This document shows, piece by piece, positions 1 to 11,647 of a stretch of DNA of 64,000 nucleotides (the first letter of the stretch is position 1; each line of letters begins with the position of its first letter). This stretch comes from Toxonevra muliebris. Taxonomy: Eukaryota; Arthropoda; Insecta; Diptera; Pallopteridae. Location: assembly GCA_963691655.1 (NCBI GenBank), contig OY829329.1, positions 54,139,408 through 54,203,407 on the forward strand, in the 5' to 3' direction. A program made the position numbers and the translations under genes. Below the pieces are notes generated by a model. It worked only from the letters and a program-made list of their open reading frames with translations. It had not been told where the DNA came from and did not search any database.

Positions 1-1692
1 GCGCATATGTAAGAGTGGGAAAGTGAAACCTATTCACAATTTTAAGATTGTAATAGATTAGCTAGGTAGTATATAATAAAAAAAAAATTAAAGCAAGAAA
101 AAACAAGAAAATAAAGAAATCCTTCAAGTTTGCTGAACTTTATTTTGTAATGTTGTTGTTCACGAACAATAACAAAATGTTTTTCTATTTTGTTGCAATA
201 GCAGCCAATAACAACCAAGGAGCAAAAATATTTTACCTACTTACAAACATTTTTCCAGAGAATTAAAACTTTTAAAAAACTTTCTTTATTTGCTTTAGTT
301 AAGATTTTTCTTTTGCACAAGCTTTAAATAACTTTGATTTTCTTATTTCACATAAAACAAGAAGAAACAAAATACCAACAAGTGATTCTAAATAATGTGA
401 TTTTTGCGCTCAATTACTTATAATTTTTTTTTGGAAAATAAATTATATACAGTTTTAAAAGCGTGCGCAGATATTTGAGGAAAGCCTACAGGAGCTGAAC
501 AATCTCTCGACGTAAAAACATGTGAAAGGATTTATGAAAGAGCCACTTTTTTTTTAAGGTGATAACATTACAAAAGAAGGCAGCACAACAAATTTATGTA
601 AATAGCTTTTCAGGGTTAACAATAAGCTGAAATTTCTATAACGATGCATTTTCTTAGAAGGGCATAAAATTTGGGCAATCTCCTTTGGTTTCCTTATATC
701 AGATCAGGAGGCATCATCATAGACCCCATTTAGTCGCAGTGGCAGCAACATATTTGAGAATGGAATCGGTCAACGGTTTTATCCTTATCCGGGTCCACCA
801 AATCTGTATCTGTTATCTGTTTTCCCTCCACACGTCCAGTTTTTGAGATTTTGACCCTTCAAGGTCGAAGAAAGATACTGCCATATGCAACGATATAGTT
901 CTTACATATGAACTCCGATGTCTTTGCTATCTAAAAAAAAGGCAATCTCTATAAAATTTGTTTTTTTTTATGGTATCCTCCTCTTTCTACTCCTTCTTCC
1001 TTTTTAACTTGGTTCTTTCAAACAGTTTGTTTAAATATCGCCATATTTCGAAAATCACATAGACCTATTGTGTTAATCAAGGACAAGCTCATTTGAACCT
1101 GCACCACCAACCTAATGATGATAGGCGCCATACACACCAGAGACCTACCACCGTTTTATTGAGAAATAGGCATTTTTTACATCAGTCGGATAACTGTTTT
1201 GGTTACTTTCTGCTCATGTCAGCCCAGGGTTCATTAAGGCTTCCAATGGTCACATCTTTAAGATCCTATTGGCCTCAGGCCCAAAATCTAACTAACCAGT
1301 TACATTTAACATAAGGTTGATGAAAAAGCCAAGTTTTACATGAGGAATGGATACGATTATCAAGAGTCGCCCATTCTTAGTTAAAAACTACTGCATATTA
1401 TGGCACCACAGCCGTTTGAGAGCTTTTCGCATCATTTCAGGTTGTGTGAGCAATATTTATACACGGGTTAAAGGGCTCTAAAGTTTTATGCCAAATCCGA
1501 ACATCGAAGTGAAAAGCTTTCCTTATGCAATTTTGTCTCTTAGAGATTTACCTTTACCGAAAAATTCTTATTTACTACTTCTTTGATTTTTTAATCCAGC
1601 ACATACCACGGCTACCACTGCAACTGCTTGTATTTATGAGACCTCCAATTTAGTATGCCCGAATAGCACTACTGGAGTTTCTTCTCTCCTTA
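1..1692. other. AT-rich intronic or upstream sequence, no gene seen
   Basis: No exon with splice borders or a known protein motif was found. Short open frames here resemble no family I know. It is probably part of the large intron of Nos copy A. Confidence 0.5.
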
Positions 1693-2864
1693 GTACTGGC
1701 CAGAGCTGTAAAAGATTGCAGTCTTTTTAAGTTTGAAGTCAAATGACTTCTAAAGAAAATTATTGCAATATTCCAGTCTTTTTGAGAATGCAGAATTAAG
1801 ACTGTGAAGTCACAAATCATATTGAAGTCAATGACTTATCCTTCATTTTTGAAGTCATTTTTTTTAAGTCATGAATGATCAGTCTCTTATTTACAGTCCT
1901 GATCTCTACAAAATATTAATTGACTTGAAGTTATTCATTTTGAAGTAATTTAAAGTCAATTGAAGTCATTCGAAATCGATTACAGTCATTTGTAGTCAAT
2001 TGACTTCAATTTATTTCAATAAAGTCAGCGAAATAAATGAAGTCAGTTGAATTCATGAAAACAACTTGGAAGTAATTTAAGTTATTTTTTTCAAAATTTT
2101 ACACATTTTCATGTTCACGCTTATTACGAATTTTTTATCTTGTTACAAATATCCGCCCAAACTAGGGCAGCCAGATTTTTGAACCGCGAAATTAGTACAT
2201 TAGGCTTTGGAAATCAGTAAAAATCAGTTTAGTTTTTAATGCTTTTATTACCTAGTGATTTAAATTTAATATAGTGATATAAACGTCCTGAATTTTTTCT
2301 CCGATTTTGTATGTTCCTTTTACATTTTTTTCTTCGTCAGTAGACAAATTTTGTAATTATATTTGTATAAAATATATATAAAATTATGGTTATTCGATGT
2401 TCTATTTATGTATGTATGTATAATATGTTTTTTCACAACTGTCTATTGTCATTAAAATCAAGAAGAGCTTTTTTATGTTTAATTAAATAATTATACTACT
2501 TATAAATACTGTATATTTTTTATCATTCATTAATAGACTTCACTCACTAAAGGTGAAGTCTCAATTGACTACCAGACTTCCAACCAATTTGAAGTCATGA
2601 TAGTGACTTGAAACCAATTTGAAGTCATGACTGCGACTTCAAGTATAATGTGAAATCATGTGAGTGATTGTGACTTATTTGCTCTGAAGTCTTAAATTGA
2701 TTGCTATAATCAATGAGCTTCAAAAAGACTGGTTGACTTAATTTTTTAAAGTCATAAATCTTAAATGAAATCAAAGACAGTAATCAGAAAACGTAATTCA
2801 TTTCCAGTGTCTTCAATGAATGCAGTTCGAAATGACTGCAATCTTTTACAGCTCTGGTCCTGGC
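1693..2864. mobile_element. hAT-type non-autonomous element, family 1, copy 1
   Basis: The element is 1701-2856 with perfect 23-bp inverted ends beginning CAGAGCTGTAAAAGATTGCA. It is flanked by GTACTGGC (1693-1700) and GTCCTGGC (2857-2864), an 8-bp target duplication with one change. The interior has no long reading frame and is full of GAAGTC/GACTTC words. A second copy lies at 38835. Confidence 0.85.
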
Positions 2865-4519
2865 CAATCTTCTCACAAGGATTGGCTATCTGATATTCAG
2901 ATAGGTTGACCAAGTTATCAGGGTGAACCTTATGGAGGTGAGAGTAGGAATTAAGAATATGCTACTCCAATTCAAAATATACAAGCTTCCTCCCTTTACA
3001 AGTATTAGGTATCTACTTAAGTCAAAATGGTTTACCATTTCAATTTATTCTCTTCAAGTAATAGTTTCGAGTAAGTTTTCTGTACAATTTGCAATTGCAA
3101 TTTTTCTGCAATTTTAAAAACTAAAAACCATTCTTAAGTTTGCCATGCCATGAAGTTCTTTTAAAACTTTTCAAACAATTTTCCCACTACTACATCCTTA
3201 CAAACTCTCAAAAGTAATTTCGAATGCAACCAACGAAAGTATTCTTTGATTAATTTGAATTTAAAAATTGTATGCATGTAAATTATACACACACAAAACT
3301 TTGACTTCTTCTATTTATTTATAATATTATAGATACAACAATATTTGGACTTAAAAGTTTTCTGCATGACAAAACAACAACATATAGTTCAAATAGCTTA
3401 AAATATTTGTATGCTGCTGCCATTAGAAACTTGTAAAATATTTATCAATTGAAATTTATTTTGAGAAACATTATTCAACATTGATTTCCCGCAAAGGGAA
3501 TTACGAAAGTTGTAAAGTTTCAATTATGTATGCATCTATGTATTTATAACGATTTTCTAATTGAAATGTTTAAAGCTTAATTTTATGCTACAATACCTTT
3601 AAGGGCTTTTATGTTTGCATACCCTTGAGAGCAAAAATATTAGCCTAATATAAATTTAATGGTTGGGATTTTCGTGCTTTTCTTTTAGAAATTTTTTAAA
3701 AGTTATGTTAAGGTAGGTATGTACATACATACATATGTATGTATATATTAGGCTTAAGCGTTTTCTGCTTTAGGTATTCAAGTTTTCCCCAAATGCCTAT
3801 GCTGCTCAAATGATTGTTAATTGTACGAATGTGTATGTGTGTGTATGTATTTAGGTATGTTGTCTATGTACCAAATTTAAGCCAATTTATAGTGCAAATG
3901 TGTGTGTGTGTGTGTGTGCCGAGAGTAAATGTCTTAATACTCTTTCATGTAAATTACTTATTAGAGCAACACTATTTCATGGAATTGACTGTAGTTATAT
4001 TTGTATATGTTGCATAGAATGTATGTGTGTATGAATGTAAGACTGATGAGTTAATTGGGGCGAGAGCTTCAACTTTAATCGGCAGTCGACAAATGCACAA
4101 TTTCGTTCACTTGTGTATGCATTCTAAGTTGTGCATACTTAAGTACTTGGTATATTTGTTAAGTGTAGGTGATTGTTAGTCACTGCACACATCTATACAC
4201 GAATTTTCATACACATACACTCTCTGTCCAGATTAATTTTGTCTGCATACAAATACATACATATACACATATCTATAAGTTTAGCTTAGCAAACGTTGTT
4301 TCCTATAATTGTGGCAATATGTATAATGACATTGACACTATTACAAAGATGCCAATGTTACTTTAGAAAAGTATGAATGTAATCATTGCGTTCAGCGATG
4401 CCGAGGCAAGCTGTAGAACTTAACAAAGCTTTAATTGCATTGAGTTTTTTTATGTTTTTAAATTGCAAGATTCTCTATTGTAAATCTTTATGTTTAAATA
4501 TATAATCGTAGAGTTTTGT
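2865..4519. other. AT-rich stretch with a TG microsatellite, no gene seen
   Basis: It holds a (TG)n run at about 3899-3918 and several GTATGTATG runs. Open frames here are short and low in complexity. Confidence 0.5.
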
Positions 4520-5720
4520 GTGTATGTCATCGTATAACTTCTGATTGACTTGGCCGATTGAAATCATATTTCCAGAATATATTTTCTTTGGTGGGAGGAT
4601 GAAACAGCTATTCATAATGGCTTTAGGAAAGTGGGCGTGGCACTTCCTATACAATCCTAATAGTTTTTTGGGTATATCTCAAGAACCATTTATAGCACAG
4701 TACAGAAATTTGACACAATAACGAGAATTGGCAATGCCATGCTACAACAAAAGTATACGTGGGATTGACAAAGAGGGTGTGGCACCTTCCATATAACCTG
4801 AACTCCCATTATGAGATATCTTAAGAGGCATTTATGGTACGGTACTAAAATTTAAATTCTTTCAGTTTGTTGGATTAGTGGGTGTGGCACCATGCTTCAC
4901 TTTTACTTTGTTCTACTATTTCTACTACTTTTAAATTTCTTTTTTTCTGCAAATTTTTCTTATTTTCTACCACTTTTTCAACTAATATTTTCTACTACTA
5001 TATTTGTACCTTTTTTCTACTACTTTTTTAATACTTTTTTTCTTATTTTCGACTACTACTCCTACTATTTTTCACTAATATTTTTTACTACTTTTTACAA
5101 TTTTTTCTTCTACTATTTTTTACTATTATTTCTACCACTCTTTCTACTTCATTTTTACTATTTTTGTACTACTATGTTTAACTATTTTGCTACTACTTTT
5201 TCTGCCATCTTTTTACTACTTCTTTACAACAATTTGTAATACAATTTTCTATTCTTTTTCCTACTACCTTTTTTACTAATATTTCTACTACCATTTTTTC
5301 TACTTTTTTGCTGCTATTTTCTACCAACCACTTTTTTTATTCCTTTTTCTACTATTATTTCTACTAGTTTATGAAATATCTCAAGAGCCTGGCTAGCTAT
5401 GTCAAAATCCGATAGGTTGTGCTGTAATAAATTCTATAATAAATTCAATTGTAATTAGTTTTTTAAATAGTTTTTGGAACTAGATATGACTTCTAGAACG
5501 GTCTTTGATATTTTTCTACAAATTAAAAATGCCAATTTTGATGCCTCATTTTTAAATCTAGAATTTTCACCAAATTCAATGTACGGCCTTTAAGCTTGAA
5601 TTGTCATTACCAATGTTCAATTTTAAACACCAAGAAACTTCATTCTTCTTCATTGAAATAAACTTAAATTTTCCCGATTCTTCGTAGAAAGGGCAGAACA
5701 ACGTCTGACGGGTCAGCTAG
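4520..5720 (+). mobile_element. Helitron-like non-autonomous element, 3' end recognised
   Basis: The sequence at 5705-5720 is a hairpin CTGAC-GG-GTCAG followed directly by CTAG, then T: the form of a Helitron 3' end and its T target. Inside are three imperfect copies of a unit with GTGGGCGTGGCAC (about 4633, 4788, 4878) and a long TTTCTACTACT-rich tract. The left end is not located, so the start given is approximate. Confidence 0.4.
4892..5370 (+). repeat. Degenerate TTTCTACTACT pyrimidine tract
   Basis: About 480 bases consist of varied copies of TTTTCTACTACT. The 115-residue frame across it is only Phe, Tyr, Leu, Thr and Ser and is a by-product of the repeat. Confidence 0.75.
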
Positions 5721-6359
5721 TTCTGTATAAAATTATAGAGAAAAATAAATGAAGTCAGTTTTGAACATTTTTATTTTTGGGTGTCTATGGAAAAATTGTT
5801 TGATATAGGAGAAGAAAATCTTTTGTGAAAACAAAAATTCGCTATTCCATGTGTTTGGGGAAAAGGTTTCTTGTTAAAAAGCCTTATTGAAGAAATAACC
5901 TCATAAAGTCAAATTTCATACTCTTTATGTACTGTGAAGCAAAACTGTGTTCAGATTCGAACTCAGCTACCAAAAATTACTCTACAGCCCGATTTTTGCT
6001 GCTGCACATTGTTTATGGACTAAATTTTGATTAGAATTTTTGTCTGATTGTTCACGAAGACCTCGAAAACCAATTAAGAATTTGCAGTCGTCTCTAACGG
6101 GTGTTTAATTGTTAAACCGTTTCAAGTTGCTACTGACATGAAGGCAATGAGAATTATAAGAACGTTGGACATATGCAAATGTAGGCAGTGACAAAAGCAT
6201 CAAGTGTTAACAAATTTCTGTTTATAAGTTTTTTTTGCTAGAAAAACGTATGTGGTCTCACAATAGGGCCCAAGTGCATCCTTTTCAAAAAACAAAATGG
6301 CAGCCACTCTAACCAACCACAACCAACCAACCATTACTTAGTTACTCTAGTTTCTGGTA
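5721..6359. other. AT-rich stretch, nothing recognised
   Basis: No gene, RNA or mobile-element end was recognised. Confidence 0.4.
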
Positions 6360-7060
6360 TGAATATTGGTCTGATTTTTAATCACGATTTTGCTTTTATT
6401 TTTGATCTAGTTTCTTGTCTATGTTATGGTTTGGATTTGACCTGATTTTGGTATTATTTTTAGTTCGAATTTTGATGTAATTTATTATCTGATTTTTTAG
6501 TTGATATTTGGTTTGAATTTTTTCTCGATTTTGGTTTGAATAAATTTTCAATCTAAGATTTGGAATTTCTGAATGGTTTTTGGTCAAATTTTTAGTATTA
6601 ATTTTAGAATAATCTTTAGCCTAAATTTTAATCAGAGTTTTAGTCTGAATTTCGGCCTGTGATGTTTGGGTTGAATTTTGATCTGATTTTGAGTGTGATT
6701 TTTGAATTTTTGGTTGATATTTTAATTTGATGTTTGGTTTGAGATTAGTTCAGAGATTTTTGGTTTAGTTTTTAGTCTGAATTTTGTTATAATCGTTGGT
6801 TTGATTTTCAGTCTAAGTTTTGGAGTAATTTTTTGCCTGATGTTTGGTTTGAATCTGATTTTTGGTCTTAATTTTTGTTTGATTTTTGGTTTTATTTCTA
6901 GTTTGATTTAATATTTAATGAGTTCTGCGCTTAATTTTAGTCTGTTTTTGGTTTGAATTTCAGTCTGAATTTCGGTTTAAATTTTAAACTGAAATCTGGT
7001 CTGTACTTCATTCGGGATTTTGTTCTAATTTTTGAGCTGGTTTGTGATCTGTTTTATAAT
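6360..7060. repeat. Degenerate tandem repeat of TTTTGGTCTGAATT units
   Basis: About 700 bases are built from decayed units of roughly 12-20 bases such as GATTTTTGGTCTGAATTTT and TTTGGTTTGAATTTTGATC. The antisense frame at 6396-6587 follows from it. Confidence 0.75.
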
Positions 7061-9208
7061 CTGAACTCTATTCTTGAGCATTAAAGTAATATTTTCTGGA
7101 TGTGAAAAAGTATTATTTTTTGTTTTTGTTTTTGGCATCATATTATCTAGTTGAACTTGAAGTTATATCAAAATTTAATTCACGACCAAATGTAAATCTA
7201 TCGCAGTTTATGATATCTTTAAATTTTATATGAAAAATTAGACAATTTGAGATAATTTACGACGAAACTATATGAATAGTGTTTATAATTTTTTATTCCA
7301 TAAATTCAATTCAGTTCGATATGAAATGTTATTAAGCCATTTTCAAACTTTCTTTATTGGCTTCTAGTTGAAAACTTTGTTGCAGATTTATAAGAAAAAC
7401 CAAAGCAAACAGATTTTTTTTCCGAAAAGAATAATGAGCAGAAACAGCAGCAATGCAATTCCTTAAGAATTCACTTTGATACCCAATTACATTTTACTAT
7501 TTTACTACTACCCACTACTTTCCAGTGTTTTTAAAATAATTGCGAAAATTAAATGCGCTATTCTAGCTCTATTTTAAAATGAATGTTTCTCAAGTGGCAC
7601 ACTTCATAGTCAATACTCAAGAGTATAGTACAAGATAAAGTGTTGTTGCTGGTGCTGCTGCTGCTGCTATTGATACTTCTCTCTGCTAGCGCTACTTCTC
7701 TATGCTATTGCTACTTATGTTGTTGCTACTTCTATTCCTATTGCTGCTGCTACTAGTGCTGCTAATGATGCTGCTGAAATAAAAGCACTCAACGCAATTC
7801 ATTCTCATTTAATTCAAGTGTAAAAATAATTACAACTACCACTACATACTTTTTATATGTGTACGTTATACTATTTACAATTATTGTTATGACTGTATAT
7901 TTGATGGCTTGAACTAAAAAGTAGAGCGAGTAATGAAGAGGGTGGCGTAAAAAGTAGTTTTCAAATATTTACATTCTTTGCATATTTATAGCTAAAGAAA
8001 GCTACACTGTAAAAATGCAACATCTTCAGTGTAGTGCAACAAAACAACAAACACAATAAAATAACAACAATACCAGTAAATACAAATAATATCAAATGCA
8101 GCAACTGCACTAGAAGTAGCAGCAGCAATAACAACTGCATCAACAACCAACAACAATGAAGAGTGTAACAAGCTCTCTCTTAATTACACCTCAACATTAT
8201 GTCAGTCAGAGTAACTGTGCTTATTTAACATTTTCCAGCTTATACATATATTTTTTTTATTTTTCACTTCGCTTCGACTTCGCCCTCTCTTTCTCTTTCA
8301 CTTTCACATTTCATGTTCGGACAAACAAAGGACGCGAATTTACTCTGAAAATTGCAAGCTATTTTTTATGCTGACTGCTTTTTTTTCTCTCTCTTTCTCT
8401 CTGTTCTCTTTTATTTTTTGTGCATTTTTTAGTCTGCTTTTGTTGTTTTGGTTGCTTTTTGGTTGGTTTTTTCTACCATTACTTACAACTACAAAAAAAC
8501 AGTAAGGTATTGCAACACGCCTACAGCTCACTCACTTGCTTGTCTCATCACATGCTTGAGTTGTCTTGAACAAAAAAGTAAAATAAAAATAAAAGATACA
8601 AAAAAAAAACAAAGAAAGGATGTGATTAAACGCACAAGGATACGCTACTGCTTTTTATTTTTGTAAGCATACTTTCTTGCTTGCATACCTTGTACATTTA
8701 TAGTACAATGTTGCATGGTATTGTTCTTGTATTAAGCGATACACAGTGGGCATGATATAAGATTTTCTGTTTCTTTAACCCTTTCTTCTCAAATTTTTTA
8801 TTTGGGGGTAAAAATTTTTTTTGTAGTTTTATACTCGTAGATTCGGACTTTGTTAAGAATAAAATCCAAAAAAATTATGAAAGAAGTTTTTGAGAAAGGC
8901 TGTAGAACTTTTGGAATTTTGTACATTATAATGACCGAAATGCATGAAAGGAGTAAAAATTCGAGAAAAATTGTTAGTTTTTGAATTTTTTTTTTGTGGA
9001 AAAAACAACTAAGGTTTATTTTGCAATGTAAAATAAACTTTTAGTTTAGAAAATACTTTTAAAAACACGCTTATTCACTGAGTATAAAAAGTGAGAATTT
9101 GAAACATTTTTAGAATTTGGGTTTATTTTTACTAAAGTGAAGTATACAGATTTTTGTTGTTCAGTGACCTATAGTAAAATTTCATGGGCAATAAATATCT
9201 TGAACACA
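7061..9208. other. Low-complexity sequence, no gene seen
   Basis: It contains a trinucleotide-rich patch of GCTGCTACT words at about 7640-7770, CAACAA-rich sequence near 8030-8160 and pyrimidine tracts near 8270-8460. No splice-bordered coding exon was found. Confidence 0.5.
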
Positions 9209-9301
9209 TTAACCCTCTATCAACCCTCGTAATGGGTCAAAAAAGAAACTTTTTCGAAAAAGGCAAAAAAAAACCCATAACAGTGGGTCCCAAAGGGTTA
9301 A
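9209..9301. mobile_element. Tiny TTAA-flanked element, possible piggyBac-type MITE
   Basis: TTAA at 9209-9212 and 9298-9301 enclose 85 bases whose ends read CCCTCTATCAACCC and, inverted, CCCTTTGGGACCC. It is too small for certainty. Confidence 0.3.
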
Positions 9302-9991
9302 TATGTAGGAAGAAAATATTCTACAAAAAATTCTACTATAAATTGCTGAACATATAAACAAGCTCTGATGCAAAACTAACAAGTTATCTTATGGTTTCTT
9401 ATACTTAATCTGTTAGAAATGGGCAAACTTTGGGCCTACGTAAAAAAAAAATTTTACGTAAAGTGCGGTTCACGCCAAATTGGCACGCTTAGTTGTGGTC
9501 ACCCGTCACCCCTAGTCATACAACAAATTTTTTACTGGGATTTGTTTACAATACCGTTAATTGATCGCAAGTTGGTGATTGTATGCACAATGGAAGCTGC
9601 AAATAGAAAATTGATTGTGAACAAATTTATTAAAAATCCGTCGGGTTCAAAGATTGGATTCATATTTTTTTATATTTACTTCTGAAATATCAAATGTTTT
9701 GGGAGAAGTAAGAGAATAATTTTTAAATTTGGCAGACGTCAGTGAACAGCTACTGGCGTCACTTTTATTTATTTCACTTTATTTATTTTACTATGGTTTT
9801 GAGGTCTAATCAAAATTAATACGCTCTCAGTTACTTGGCCTCGATTCTTGGGAATAAAAATAGATACACACGAATGTGCTGAATGCTGCTCTTTTAATCT
9901 CTTTGCTGAAAAAGTACATATATTTGTACTCACGTTTTTGATTATTTTTGTCGAGATAAATAAGGAAACTAAGTTAGAATTATGTTTTCTT

Positions 9992-10525
9992 TTAAAGCCC
10001 CATTTACAATGGAGCGAGAACGCGAGGCGATGTTCGAAAGCGTCACGTCGACAAATTTTCATTCAATGTGTTTCAATGTGGACATATAAAATGAAGCGAG
10101 GCGAGTGAAGTCTCGCCAGTGAATTTCGAAAATTTGAAAAAACCTCGCGAGCGAGATGCGATGTTTATACATGTAGAGCTGCCAGATATACTACATACTG
10201 TTGAAGTGAAATAAAATATAAAGTATATTAGTAGAAAACTGTGGAAAAATGGAATAATCCTTAGTGCAGCAATTATTGAACCAGTAAATGATCTTTTTTA
10301 TTAAATTTTCCTGAAAATATCTTGATTTTAAAATATATACACAATTTTCGACAATGACTGATGGTAACTCTTAATAAAGTATACACACTTTAAACAGCTG
10401 TTTCATATTAATCGCGCCTCGCTTAATAGTAAATTGAGCAATGAGAATAGCGACAAGTGCTCTCGTTTCCGAAATCGACTTCGAAACACGCCTCGCGTCC
10501 TCGCTCCATTGTAAATGGGACTTAA
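9992..10525. mobile_element. TTAA-flanked MITE with inverted ends
   Basis: TTAA at 9992-9995 and 10522-10525 enclose 526 bases. The inverted ends share CCCATTTACAATGGAGCGAG followed by a CGCGAGGCG word. No transposase is present. TTAA flanks suggest piggyBac-type mobilisation. Confidence 0.65.
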
Positions 10526-11482
10526 TTCCATCAAAATTTAAGAAGAGTAACTAAAATAAATTTAAAAATTAAAAAATACGCAAAAACTTGTAAAAATATG
10601 TTACATTGGGCACCGAAGAGGTTAAGCAATTCGATCGAAGGTATCACTGCTATCCTAACAGTCTTAGTGACCCTACGTATGCCCTACCGAGTGTTTCAGT
10701 AATTTCATTTTTATTTGCAATTTTAATTATTTCGTTTACTGTGCAGTATGCATTGTGACTAAAGCAGTGTAGCATTTTTTTCAAAAACATTTCATTTTTT
10801 TTTTTTTTGTATCTTCTTTGTACAAAGATTTTTGTTGTTGATGTTATGTATATTGCTGCTGTCGTCGCATTTTACTCATGTTGGTATTGCTGTTGTTGCC
10901 GTTTGCTGCTGTTCAGCTCTGCTACTGATGATGATGATGGTGATGATACTTTTTAGCAACTCGAACTCAAGTAATAGGAGCAACAAACGAAACAAACACG
11001 CATTTTTTCTACTCCACATATTTTCTTTCTGCCATTTGGACAACAGTGAAGTACAGTAGTGTGATGCATTAAGGCACAGTAGCAGTAAATGACAAGCGTA
11101 ATAAATGTGTAGCTGTCATTTTTATTTTTTTTTTTTTTTGTTATAATTTTTAGTTTGAACGTAGAGTGAAAATGAGGGGAAAGGCGGTTCGCTGTAAGAG
11201 CATTTTGCTTGATGCCTTTTGTTTCGCTCGTTTTGAAATATGACTATGCTTACGAAGAATTCATTCAGAGTTCAGTTTCACAGTGAAATTATTTCTAAAC
11301 ATTTCAATTGAAATATGTTATATTTCTTTTGTATTGTACTTGGTTTTTATTCTTCTTTCACATGTGCACCCTGGCCTAACAAAAGCATAAAGTTTCATTC
11401 TTTTTTAACATTTATTTATATACGAAAGAAAAATCTTTTATTTTCTTTTTTTCTATTTTTCTTTTCTTTTCTTTTTTTGCAG
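10526..11482. other. Intronic sequence before copy A exon
   Basis: CTG/GAT trinucleotide patches occur at about 10840-10950. A pyrimidine tract at about 11440-11480 leads into the acceptor of the exon at 11483. Confidence 0.6.
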
Positions 11483-11647
11483 TATTGCTGTCACTTCATC
11501 CAAGTCTTTTATGAAAGCAAGCTCTAGACAGGATTTAATTAAGTTACCCTTGCAACATATCAAGAAAATCGATCGTTGGGATTCACTGCGCGGTTCAACA
11601 TCGGATACTTTTACCGAGGAGAATTTCGGGCCATTATCGAATGTGAG
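11483..11647 (+). CDS. Nos: Nos copy A exon: autoinhibitory insert of FMN domain
   Basis: The acceptor is a pyrimidine tract ending TTTTTTTGCAG and the donor is GTAAGT. The exon encodes about 55 residues, including [16 protein letters not shown] and [13 protein letters not shown], and ends in GPLSNVR. In calcium-dependent NOS enzymes this region is the autoinhibitory loop that holds the FMN domain until calmodulin binds. It is 17 codons longer than the matching exon of copy B. Confidence 0.92.

Noticed and set aside
4892..5239. 115-residue open frame
   Set aside because: It is a translation of a TTTCTACTACT repeat, with only a few residue types.
1..11482. Missing 5' exons of Nos copy A inside the window
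   Set aside because: I looked for the conserved heme, calmodulin and FMN exon motifs and found none in any frame.
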